Shown here piece after piece: positions 56,610-64,000 of a stretch of 64,000 nucleotides of DNA. How positions within the stretch are numbered: the stretch's first letter is position 1; every line of letters begins with the position of its first letter. The notes beneath the pieces are model-generated. The model was not told the origin of the DNA, ran no database searches, and saw only the letters and a list, made by a program, of their open reading frames with translations. A program made the translations under genes and the position numbers. The stretch is taken from contig CAVTTH010000003.1 of assembly GCA_963737545.1 (NCBI GenBank), positions 1,612,001-1,676,000 on the forward strand, given 5' to 3'. This DNA is from CAVTTH01 sp963737545. GTDB taxonomy: Bacteria; Verrucomicrobiota; Verrucomicrobiia; Chthoniobacterales; UBA10450.

Positions 56610-57600
56610 ATGAGCACCGAAACCAACCCAACACCCGGCAACGGATCCGCCGCCGCCAACCGCAGCTCCGCCACTGATGCTCCGGCGGCATTTGTCCGCG
56701 AGAAACTCACCAAGAAAGCCGTCACCGCCGACCACCCGACCTGGTGTCCCGGCTGCGGCGACTTCGCCGTGCTCGCATCCTATTACAAAGTGATCGAGAA
56801 ACGGCAGCTCGATCACGAGAAGATCGTCACCCTCGCCGGGATCGGTTGTTCCTCGCGCTTCCCGTATTTCGTCAACGGCTACGGCGCGCATTTCATTCAC
56901 GGCCGCGCCGTCCCGCTCGCCTCCGGCATCAGCCTGGCCCGGCCCGACCTGCACGTCTTTCTCTTCGGCGGCGACGGCGACGGTTTCTCCATCGGCGGCA
57001 ACCATCTCAATCACGGCGCGCGCAAGAACATCAACATGGTCTACTTCATCATGGACAACTTCGTCTATGGCCTGACGAAGAAGCAGACCTCGCCGACGTC
57101 GCCCATTGGTTTCAAATCCAAGACCGACCCGACGGGCGCGATCGATCATGCCGGTCAATCCGATGAAACAACTCATCTGCGCCGGAGCTACCTTCATCGC
57201 GCGCACCCACGCGGCGCAGGTCAATCACATGATCCAGATGATCGAGCGCGCGATGGATCACCAGGGTTTCTCCGTCATCGAATGCCTCAGTGAATGCGTC
57301 GAATTTTATCCCGGCGCCTTCGATCCGGGCAATCCGCGTAAAGGCGGCGCCTTCTCGTTGATCGAGGAAAAGAAATGGGACAACACCCCCGAGGACGAAC
57401 TCCGTCACGACGTCACCGACGAGCTCGCTGCCTACAAACTCGCGCAGCTCCCGTTCCCCGGCGTTTTCGGCGTCTTCTACGAGAGCGATCGCCCGACCAA
57501 GAACGCATTGGAGAAAAAGTGGATCGACAGCACCCGCGAAAAACTCGGCAACCCGTCGGATTTGGCATTATTGCAGAAAACCTTCGACCGGATGAAATGA
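56610..57600 (+). CDS. korB: Second 2-oxoacid:acceptor oxidoreductase beta, broken by +1 frameshift
   Basis: ThDP/Fe-S subunit partner of korA2. CPGCG (WCPGCGDFAVL) and the ThDP motif GGDGDGFSIGGNH with MDNFVYGLTKKQ are present. After PTGAID near 57150 an extra base (GATCGATCATGCCG) shifts the frame. MPVNPMKQLICAGATFIAR and the C-terminal domain continue in the next frame to FDRMK and the stop at 57600. Its tail is quite unlike korB1, so the duplicated korB tails at 12.4 and 18.3 kb do not come from here. Confidence 0.88.
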
Positions 57601-57651
57601 GGTCACTCGAATGTTTTCTACGCGGGCCTTCTTAATTTCTGCTTTCCTCTG

Positions 57652-57870
57652 ATGAGCTTGACTGAAATTCTCGCTGTAATTCCCAAGTTGTCGTTTGCGG
57701 AACGACAGGAATTGGTTCGGCGCGCGATCGAAGTCGAAGACGACGAACTGACGACTGACGAGAAATTGATTCTGGAGAACCGTCTCGGAGATTTTCGTCG
57801 CGACCCCGAATCAGGCATCCCCGCAGGGCAACTGAAAAGCGAGGTGTTGGCGCGACTGAAGCCGCGATGA
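57652..57870 (+). CDS. Addiction-module antitoxin (TIGR02574-like)
   Basis: 72 residues: LSFAERQELVRRAIEVEDDELTTDEK then ENRLGDFRRDPESGIPAGQL, the layout of the putative addiction-module component family paired with ParE/RelE toxins. Its stop overlaps the toxin ATG (57867) by 4 bp. Confidence 0.78.
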   Translation: MSLTEILAVIPKLSFAERQELVRRAIEVEDDELTTDEKLILENRLGDFRRDPESGIPAGQLKSEVLARLKPR

Positions 57871-58170
57871 TTCAGAGAATCATCTTCCGCCATGCGGCGG
57901 TGGAAGATGTTGTTTGAGGCTGCGGTTTGGTACGAAGCGCACACTTCAGGACTCGGCGAACAATTGATTGACGAGGTATTGAACGCAATGCGCCGCGCAC
58001 AAGAAGATCCCGCCCTATTTCGCATTGTTCATCGCGGCGGAGAAATTCGGCGCGTTCTTACAAACCGCTTCCCCTATCGAATCTTCTTTTCGGTCGTTGG
58101 CGATACGCTCTACGTTCACGCCGTTCTCCACGGAGCGCGCCACGATCGTCGATGGACAGAGCGATTGTGA
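57867..58170 (+). CDS. ParE/RelE-type toxin, probable one-base insertion near the start
   Basis: The ATG at 57867 reads MIQRIIFRHAAVEDVV, then hits TGA. One base less at about 57910-57913 (GTTGTTTGAGG, expected GTTGTTGAGG) restores EAAVWYEAHTSGLGEQLI and the rest to RRWTERL. Conserved toxin marks are R.LTNRFPYRIFF and VHAVLHGARHD. An alternative internal start at 57892 gives a 92-residue product without the first strand. Confidence 0.76.
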
Positions 58171-58174
58171 TCGA

Positions 58175-58867
58175 ATGAAGACCCTTGGCATCGTCGGCGG
58201 GATCGGACCCGAATCGACCATCGAATATTACCGCTTTATCCTCGACGGCTACCGCGCGCGGGCAGGGGACGGGAGCGCGCCACACCTCATCATTGATAGC
58301 ATCGATGTAAACCGCGCGATCGCGATGCTGGACGCGAACGATCTCGTCGGCCTCGCCAACTACCTCTCCGAGTCGATCGACCGGCTGGTGCGCGCCGGCG
58401 CTGAGGTCGCACTCATGGCGGCCAACACGCCCCACATCGTTTTCGACGAGGTCCAGCGGTGGGCGTCGATCCCGATGATCAGCATCGTGCGGGCGATATC
58501 AGATCATGCGCGCGGCCGCGGGTTCAAACGGCTGTATTTGCTCGGCACCGGCTTCACCATGCGCGCGGGGTTTTATCCGGATGCGTTTGCGCGCGCCGGG
58601 ATCAAGCTGGTTACGCCGCGAGAAGATGAGCAGGCGTTCATCCACGAGAAATACATCGACGAACTGCTCAAAGGCGTTTTCCTGCCAGAGACCCGCGCGG
58701 CTCTCATCGGTATTGTTGATCGGATGCGAAAGGATGAAGGAATCGAAGCGGTCATCCTCGCCGGAACCGAGCTGCCGCTCCTCCTCCGCGGCGCTGAACC
58801 AGAAGGGCTGCCTTTCCTCGACACGACCGTGATCCACGTCGAAGCCGCGGTCGACGCGATTGTATAA
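58175..58867 (+). CDS. Aspartate/glutamate racemase-like protein lacking both catalytic cysteines
   Basis: 230 residues from ATG 58175. The fold marks of the Asp/Glu racemase superfamily are clear (LGIVGGIGPESTIEYY, LYLLGTGFTMR). The two catalytic cysteine positions are A83 (MAANTPH) and G197 (ILAGTELPLL), and the whole protein has no cysteine. It therefore cannot use the usual two-base thiol mechanism. It may be a binding protein or catalyse another reaction. It follows the toxin gene by 5 bp. Confidence 0.8.
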   Translation: MKTLGIVGGIGPESTIEYYRFILDGYRARAGDGSAPHLIIDSIDVNRAIAMLDANDLVGLANYLSESIDRLVRAGAEVALMAANTPHIVFDEVQRWASIPMISIVRAISDHARGRGFKRLYLLGTGFTMRAGFYPDAFARAGIKLVTPREDEQAFIHEKYIDELLKGVFLPETRAALIGIVDRMRKDEGIEAVILAGTELPLLLRGAEPEGLPFLDTTVIHVEAAVDAIV

Positions 58868-58997
58868 ATAAGGAAGGCCCCGCGCGGAAATCTCGGGCGA
58901 TTGAAATTGAATCTGTTTGTTCCTTCGTCAGCGCAAGTCAATTTAGTGTCGCGAGACGAAGAAAGAACTACCGTATGATTGCGATCCTGGTTTCGGC

Positions 58998-60605
58998 ATG
59001 TCTCAAATGAAAAAGCGCCCGCCTTTTAGTTTGACTGAGTTCTCACGCGAGCTGAAGCGCCGCCATGTCTATACGGTAGTCGCGACCTACGCGGTCGTTA
59101 GCTGGGTGCTGCTTCAGGTCGGTGAAGTTACTTTCGGGCCGCTTCACTTGCCCGAATGGGTCATGTCCCGGCTCGTCGTACTCGTCATCATTGGCTTTCC
59201 CATTGTCGTGGTTCTCGCCTGGTTTTTTGATCTCACCCGCAAGGGAATCCGCCTCACCCCGAAACTGACCCATTATTATTCCGCTGAAGAAGGCGACCGG
59301 CCCTCCATTGCCGTGCTGCCGTTCGCTGACATGAGCCCTGAGCGCGACCAGGGTTACTTTTGCGAGGGTGTCGCGGAAGAGATCCTCAACGCGCTTTCCA
59401 ACATCCCGCAGCTCCGGGTGGTGGCGCGCTCTTCCTCGTTTGAGTACCGGGACGACCGCGGCGACGTGCGCCGAATCGGCCGGGAGCTCGGGGTCAAGTC
59501 GGTCCTCGAGGGGAGCGTTCGCAAATCAAACAGTCACTTGCGCATCACGACCCAGCTCGTGGCCGTTTCCAACGGTTATCACCTCTGGACCAAAAGCTTC
59601 GACAAAGAGTTGAAGGACATCTTCGTCATCCAGGATGAGATCGCGAAAAGTATCGCCGAAACCTTGCTCGAATCGATCACACCGGTGCAGCGGTCGGCGC
59701 TCAAGACGACCTCGAGCAGCGACGTTACGGCCTACGACTATTACCTGCGGGGACGGCAATTCATCAGTCGCTTTCACAAGATCGACCTCAAGTATGCGCG
59801 ACAGATGTTTCATCACGCCATCGGTCTGGACTCCGATTTCGCCCTTGCCTGGGCCGGCTACGCCGACTGCTTCTCGCTCCTCATCATGTATGAGGATCCA
59901 ATCCCCAGTTATCGAGAAGAAGCCAGGAAAGCGAGCGCGCGTGCGCTCGAGCTCGATCCGAATCTCGCCGAAGCGCATGCCTCGAGAGGACTCGCTTTCC
60001 TCATCTCGGAGGAGTACGAAGCCGCCGAAGCTGAGTTCAACAAGGCGCTCGCACTCAATTCTCACTTATTCCAAGCCTACTACTATTATGCCCGGACCAA
60101 GTTTCATCAGGGTGACCTGGAGATGGCGGCGGACCTGTTCCAGAAGGCTGCGGAGGCCGAGCCGGCCGATTATCAGTCGCGCTGTCTGAGGGGACAAATC
60201 CTTTCGGGCCTCGGGCGGACCGAAGAGGCGCTCAGCCAGGCCCGGGACGCGGTCCCCGTTCTTGAAAAACATCTCGAATGGAATCCGGACGATGCGCGGG
60301 CCCTGCATCTGGGCGCGGGTTCATTGGTTGTGCTGGGGGAGAAAGAGCGCGCCAAACGCTGGCTCAAGCGAGCCCTCGAGATGGAACCGGACGATTCCGT
60401 CCTCCTCTACAACGTAGCCTGTGTTTTCGCGACCATGGGCGAGGTCGAGGAGTCGATCGGTTTTCTCGCGCGAGCAGTCGAGCATGGCACGGTCAACGCC
60501 GCCTGGATGCGGAACGATAACGATCTCGCCTCTTTGCGCGGGGACGCTCGTTTCCAGGCGCTGCTCAAGCAACTCGAGGCCAGCGGAGCCGCAACCGTCG
60601 CCTGA
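58998..60605 (+). CDS. Membrane-anchored TolB/FlgO-like and TPR protein
   Basis: 535 residues. An N-terminal cytoplasmic basic segment (FSRELKRRHVYTVV) and two helices (ATYAVVSWVLLQVG and LVVLVIIGFPIVVVLAWFF) lead to a domain RPSIAVLPFADMSPERDQGYF..GVAEEILNALS, as in the effector half of many adenylate-cyclase-like regulators without the cyclase. At least six TPR-like repeats follow. It probably acts in signalling or scaffolding. Confidence 0.8.
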   Translation: MSQMKKRPPFSLTEFSRELKRRHVYTVVATYAVVSWVLLQVGEVTFGPLHLPEWVMSRLVVLVIIGFPIVVVLAWFFDLTRKGIRLTPKLTHYYSAEEGDRPSIAVLPFADMSPERDQGYFCEGVAEEILNALSNIPQLRVVARSSSFEYRDDRGDVRRIGRELGVKSVLEGSVRKSNSHLRITTQLVAVSNGYHLWTKSFDKELKDIFVIQDEIAKSIAETLLESITPVQRSALKTTSSSDVTAYDYYLRGRQFISRFHKIDLKYARQMFHHAIGLDSDFALAWAGYADCFSLLIMYEDPIPSYREEARKASARALELDPNLAEAHASRGLAFLISEEYEAAEAEFNKALALNSHLFQAYYYYARTKFHQGDLEMAADLFQKAAEAEPADYQSRCLRGQILSGLGRTEEALSQARDAVPVLEKHLEWNPDDARALHLGAGSLVVLGEKERAKRWLKRALEMEPDDSVLLYNVACVFATMGEVEESIGFLARAVEHGTVNAAWMRNDNDLASLRGDARFQALLKQLEASGAATVA

Positions 60606-60837
60606 AATCATTCTGGCTCGTCACTGTTTTTCAGATGACCTTCGACCGAATGAAATGAACGTCTGACATTCAGCGCCAGCGCACCTTTACCTGATAAGGT
60701 GGATCGGCCGCTCCATCGGGCGATGATCGATTTTGTCAGCCTCAGGCTGCGCACGACTAATATCGAGCGACGGAGCGCTCGATCCACCAAGTTTCCTGTC
60801 TTCCGCCCTCTGTCCTCTGACTTGAGCTTTCAGCGTT
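60606..60837. repeat. Palindrome GGTGGATCG...CGATCCACC plus CT-rich repeats
   Basis: Between convergent genes, 60698-60788 has ends GGTGGATCG and CGATCCACC with CGCTCC/GGAGCG inside, a long imperfect palindrome. 60806-60828 carries CTTCCGCCCTCTGTCCTCTG, of the same CT-rich family as at 62.6 and 63.6 kb. Likely terminator. Confidence 0.6.
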
Positions 60838-62343
60838 TCAGATCCCGGGAACGACGGTCGCCTCCGCCATTTCGGCAGCGGGTATCTCCGCCTTGTCGGT
60901 GATGAGTTTGCGCAAAAACGGAATCAGCACGACGAGCGCGATGCCGACCGCGAGACTTCCAGCGCCAAGCTCGGCGAAAAGCTTCGCGTACCCGGGATTG
61001 GTGGCGAGCGCCGTGCTTCCCGTCGGCTCGGGAATCATCCCCGAGAAGTCGCCCGCGAACAGCGACGCGAGGCCGGTCACGAGCATCCAGCTGCCCATCA
61101 TCACGCCCTGATACTGCCTCGGCGCGAGCTTGCCGATCATCGCGTATCCGATCGGAGAGATGAACAGCTCGCCGATGCTCTGCAAAACATAGCTCATGAA
61201 CAGCCACCCGAACGCGCTCTTGCCATCGACGCCCGCCAGTTTGATTCCTGCCGGAAGAATGAGAAAAGCGATCGCCATCAACAACAGCGAGGCCGCGAAC
61301 TGCTGCGGGATGTCGATTCTCCAACCGCGCGCGCGCATCCGAGTGAAAAGCGCCGCGAATATCGGTCCGCCGACTACGATGCAGACGGTGTTAATGTTCT
61401 GAATCCATTGCGGCTGGATAGTCACTGGCCCGACCACCAGGTCGACGTTGTTGACCGCAAACAGCATCAGGCCGTTTGGAGCCATCTGATAGAGCGACCA
61501 GAACATTAGCGAGCCGAGGGTTAGAATCAGGTACGCCGTCATGTTCCGCTTTTCTCGGTGATCCGAGTGGCGAAGCGTGAGATAAATCAACGTCAGCGCG
61601 ACCGCGGCGCAGATTCCCTTGATCAGCGTCTCGGTGCTGCCGGGGCGCTGGAGCATGAACCAAACGACCGGGACGGTTCCGATAAGAATACCGATGCCGG
61701 CAAGCTGGCGCAATTGGAACTGCTTCCGCGTCGCGTCGAGCAACGGCGTATTGCGGTCGGTCAGCGTCTTCCAGTTGAGCAGGGCGAGGACGATGGCGCC
61801 GAAGTTGCCGAGCGTCGCGAAGATGAAGAGGCTCGAGTAGCTCTCGGTCGCCTGAAAATAACCGGCGACGGCGAACCCGACGAAAAATCCGACATTCATG
61901 CCGGCGTAGTTCCAGAGGAAAGCTCCTTCGCGGCGCGGATCCTCCGGGGTGAATCGCTGCGTCAGCATCATGTTAATGCAGGTGACATTGAGACCGCTGC
62001 CGGTAAGGAAAAGGGCGAGACCGATGTAGAACATCGCCGCCGTGCCGGTCGCGATGCAGCCACAACCGATGACCTGTAGCGCCATGCCGCCGACGAAAAG
62101 ATTCCGGTTCGAAAGAAAGCGGCCGCCGAGGTAACCGCCGAAGAGATGGAGGCCGTAGTTGAACGCGCCGAATACGCCCATCAACGTCGTGGCTACCTTC
62201 ACCGAGAGCTGGAGATGCTTCGTCGCGTAGAGAACCAGCGTCGAGTAGAGAACGGCAAAGCCGAGGGTGGAAAAAATTTGGATAAAGAACAGCACAGCCG
62301 TTCCTTCCGGAGCCGCCGCGAACCGGTGTCTTAAGAATTTCAT
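60838..62343 (-). CDS. POT-family peptide transporter
   Basis: 501-residue proton-coupled oligopeptide symporter. Signature regions are FSTLGFAVLYSTLVLYATKHL (N-terminal helix 1-2), FGAFNYGLHLFGGYLGGRFL and EGAFLWNYAGMNVGFFVG. SYVLQSIGELFISPIGYAMIG in the second half is diagnostic. About 12-14 helices. It imports di- and tripeptides. Confidence 0.88.
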   Translation of the reverse strand: MKFLRHRFAAAPEGTAVLFFIQIFSTLGFAVLYSTLVLYATKHLQLSVKVATTLMGVFGAFNYGLHLFGGYLGGRFLSNRNLFVGGMALQVIGCGCIATGTAAMFYIGLALFLTGSGLNVTCINMMLTQRFTPEDPRREGAFLWNYAGMNVGFFVGFAVAGYFQATESYSSLFIFATLGNFGAIVLALLNWKTLTDRNTPLLDATRKQFQLRQLAGIGILIGTVPVVWFMLQRPGSTETLIKGICAAVALTLIYLTLRHSDHREKRNMTAYLILTLGSLMFWSLYQMAPNGLMLFAVNNVDLVVGPVTIQPQWIQNINTVCIVVGGPIFAALFTRMRARGWRIDIPQQFAASLLLMAIAFLILPAGIKLAGVDGKSAFGWLFMSYVLQSIGELFISPIGYAMIGKLAPRQYQGVMMGSWMLVTGLASLFAGDFSGMIPEPTGSTALATNPGYAKLFAELGAGSLAVGIALVVLIPFLRKLITDKAEIPAAEMAEATVVPGI

Positions 62344-62785
62344 ACTTTGATTTTAAGGAGCCGGGCCATCGCGAAGCGATATGTCGAATCGGGTAATCAA
62401 ACTCGCCCGTCTAGCGCCAGGGAGCGTAAATGTCATCCCGCCGCCATTTGGACTGCGACCCTGAACAATGTCAATCCCGCAGAGTGCGTGGCCCCAACGG
62501 AGCTTTACGCTCTCAAGACCTCCGACGGAACGTGTCGATTGGCGAGCTCACTGTCCCCTGACTTCTGAGTTCTGCCTTCTGTCCTCTGACTTCTGCTCTC
62601 TGACCTCCGACCTCTGCCCCCCTCGCCGCCCATGCTGCGAGAAGCAAAAAAACCGTCGCGTCAGTTAGTCTGGGGGAGCACACGCGGCTCGCGTGTTGGC
62701 GATGGCGTCTCGCCATCGCGGACTCGTTTCATTCTCTCCGAAATCCTTGTAGTCATCAATCATGCACCGCTAGAATTCCCAGCGA
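62344..62785. other. Intergenic repeat-rich region before hicAB
   Basis: No gene found. 62551-62617 holds CT-rich heptamer-like repeats (CTTCTGCTCTCTGACCTCCGA). 62675-62730 holds a GGGGGAGCACACGCGGCTCGCGTG element with a GGCGATGGCG-TCT-CGCCATCGC hairpin, related to the elements inside valS. The hicA promoter probably lies in the last 60 bp. Confidence 0.5.
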
Positions 62786-63034
62786 ATGAGCAAAGTAGAA
62801 AAACTGTTCGACAAACTCATCGCCAGGCAAAACGATGCGAATTTCTCCTTTGACGATCTCTGCGCGTTGCTGACGAAACTCGGCTACACGGCGCGCAAGA
62901 CCAAAGGCAGCCATATCATATTCCAACGTGAATCGAGTTTCATAAATTTGCAGCCTGCTGGCGGTAGAAAGGCCAAGGCCTATCAGGTACGCCAGGTGCG
63001 GCAAGAGTTGCAAAAATTCAATCTGAAACCATGA
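62786..63034 (+). CDS. hicA: HicA mRNA interferase toxin
   Basis: 82 residues, double-stranded-RNA-binding-like fold. LCALLTKLGYTARKTKGSHIIF holds the catalytic His (H43, in GSH). It cleaves mRNA in characterised homologues. It is longer than minimal HicA at the N-terminus. It overlaps hicB by 4 bp, and toxin precedes antitoxin as usual for hicAB. Confidence 0.88.
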   Translation: MSKVEKLFDKLIARQNDANFSFDDLCALLTKLGYTARKTKGSHIIFQRESSFINLQPAGGRKAKAYQVRQVRQELQKFNLKP

Positions 63035-63270
63035 TGAAGAGACCCATGCAACCCGACCCTCGCGACTACGAAATTCGGATCTGGTATTCGGCCGAGAAAG
63101 GCGACGAATGTTTCATTGCCCAGGTTGTCGAATGGCCTGGCATCATGGCGCACGGGGACACACGCGAGGCAGCAGCTCGGGAGATTCAACTCGCGCTCGA
63201 AGGCGCGTTGGAACTCGCGGCTGAACAAGGCATCAAGCCACCGACCCCTGCGCTTGCCCATGCCTCGTGA
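63031..63270 (+). CDS. hicB: HicB-type antitoxin
   Basis: 79 residues: YEIRIWYSAEKGDECFIAQVVEWPGIMAHGDTREAA is the partial RNase-H-like HicB core. No DNA-binding helix-turn-helix or ribbon-helix-helix is appended. Its stop overlaps the next ORF by 4 bp. Confidence 0.85.
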   Translation: MMKRPMQPDPRDYEIRIWYSAEKGDECFIAQVVEWPGIMAHGDTREAAAREIQLALEGALELAAEQGIKPPTPALAHAS

Positions 63271-63482
63271 AGGACGCAGTCGACGTTAAGTGCACCGACG
63301 ACGAGTTGATTGTCAGCCTGGTTGACGGTCGCCGCGTTTCCGCGCCGCTCGCCTGGTTTCCCCGGCTGCTCGGGGCTACACCTCAGCAACGGGCGAACTG
63401 GCGGCTGATCGGTCGGGGCATTGGCATCCACTGGGACGACGTGGACGAAGACATTTCAGTTCGCACTCTTCTCGCTTCTTGA
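63267..63482 (+). CDS. DUF2442-domain protein coupled to hicAB
   Basis: 71 residues starting with GTG 63267: VDVKCTDDELIVSLVDGRRVSAPLAWFPRLLGA and IHWDDVDEDISVRTLL are the DUF2442 signature. The family often sits next to DUF4160 in toxin-antitoxin-like pairs. Here it is the third gene of the hic operon and may supply a DNA-binding or accessory antitoxin function that HicB lacks (inference). Confidence 0.8.
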   Translation: MKDAVDVKCTDDELIVSLVDGRRVSAPLAWFPRLLGATPQQRANWRLIGRGIGIHWDDVDEDISVRTLLAS

Positions 63483-63813
63483 GGTTACTGAAAATCACCC
63501 GCCAGATCGTCGCCGATAAAATCGCCGACTACCTGCTGGGGAGCGCGCGCGCCTCCTTGGCTCGCCGTAGCCTTGGCGAAGGCGGCTGTCCTCTGATTTC
63601 TGACCTCCGACTTCTGACCTCTGTTTTCTACTTCCTACTTTCCACTTTCTAATTTCTTTTCCCTGCGTTCGTCAGCGGAGACTCGTCAAGATTTGTTCCC
63701 TGCCCCCCAATTCTCCCAATTCCTCCGGGTAGCGCGCGCGTCTCGCGTGCTAGTTTGCGCGGCCCGCGCAAACGAACTTCTCGACTCTCTGTAATCCTCG
63801 CTATGATCCCTCG
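63483..63813. other. Intergenic repeat-rich region
   Basis: No gene found. It contains a GGGGAGCGCGCGCG element with GCCGTAGCCTTGGCGAAGGC at 63537-63587, CT-rich repeats at 63587-63655, another GTAGCGCGCGCGTCTCGCGTG copy at 63728-63749, and a hairpin GTTTGCGCGG-CCCGCGCAAAC at 63751-63771. Confidence 0.5.
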
Positions 63814-64000
63814 ATGGCTTCCCGCGAACAGAACGAACGAAAGTTCAAACATTGGGAAGAATTACCCAATGGCGGGCGACGATACATTCGTGAATTCGTC
63901 GGGCGCGCCGGAGGGCGGGCCCGTTACATCAAAGAAGTGGACGCGAGCGAAAAGACGACTCGCTTTGTGCAGGAAATCTACGATGCCGTTGGGCGCCTTG
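63814..64000 (+). CDS. Hypothetical protein, N-terminal part (runs off window)
   Basis: The frame is open from ATG 63814 to the window end: MASREQNERKFKHWEELPN, then GGRRYIREFVGRAGGRARYIKEVDASEKTTRFVQEIYD. It has the look of a small conserved protein of unknown function seen beside toxin-antitoxin-like genes. The 3' end is missing. Confidence 0.6.
   Translation, partial: MASREQNERKFKHWEELPNGGRRYIREFVGRAGGRARYIKEVDASEKTTRFVQEIYDAVGRL

Noticed and set aside
57106..57600. Independent gene start inside korB2
   Set aside because: It is the continuation of the same KorB domain after a one-base shift. The ATG is internal.

Overview
The window is a GC-rich bacterial chromosome segment. Small intergenic gaps, a one-chain glycyl-tRNA synthetase, tmRNA/SmpB, a CxPSR sulfatase, two ferredoxin-type 2-oxoacid oxidoreductases and many dispersed palindromic repeats suggest a soil Verrucomicrobiota (Chthoniobacterales/Spartobacteria-like). 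That placement is an inference from gene content, not from a marker tree.

Layout. 1-7.7 kb: the 3' end of threonine synthase, a secreted Fn3/FG-GAP-like repeat protein, a phytoene-desaturase-like flavoprotein with two zinc alcohol dehydrogenases, and a sulfatase. 7.8-20 kb: a central-carbon block (korA, korB, NAD-malic enzyme, citrate synthase) invaded by accessory DNA. That DNA comprises a split-kinase hipBST toxin-antitoxin operon with three evenly spaced operators, an unknown gene, a frame-broken Sel1-trypsin-like protease and a frame-broken RelBE module. Diverged copies of the korB 3' end bracket the accessory segments at three places. 20-34 kb: a coiled-coil exported protein, tRNA-Val(CAC), OsmC, GlyRS, YjbR, MurI, an amidase, ValRS (carrying two palindromic elements inside its reading frame), a methyltransferase, CstA, RpoZ, SmpB and ThpR. 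34-48 kb: an MFS transporter, a probable pseudokinase, small membrane proteins, a large BNR-propeller protein, a LolA-like protein, a YahK-type dehydrogenase, RarA, an AmiA-like amidase, and a sulfotransferase/glycosyltransferase pair. 48-54 kb: tmRNA, a GH25 lysozyme, a Tat-exported HisC-like aminotransferase, SCO1 and a ba3/caa3-like cytochrome oxidase. 54.6-64 kb: a second KorAB pair, a ParD/ParE-type module, a cysteine-free racemase-like protein, a TPR protein, a POT transporter, a HicAB-DUF2442 operon and a truncated hypothetical.

How genes fit together. Malic enzyme, citrate synthase and two KorAB complexes sit around pyruvate/TCA flux. GlyRS, ValRS, tRNA-Val, SmpB and tmRNA form the translation side, with SmpB and its RNA partner about 15 kb apart. 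MurI, two amidases and GH25 act on peptidoglycan. CoxI/II/IIa and SCO1 make one terminal oxidase.

Two sequence-level themes stand out. First, several palindromic repeat families are scattered through the window. One pair lies in frame inside valS, and another element supplies the stop codons of two convergent genes. Second, many genes are broken by one-base indels (korB1, korA2, korB2, maeA, relE, parE, the Sel1 protease, two signal-peptide starts). These may be read/assembly errors or real decay. Long genes such as the 1093-codon propeller and valS are intact.
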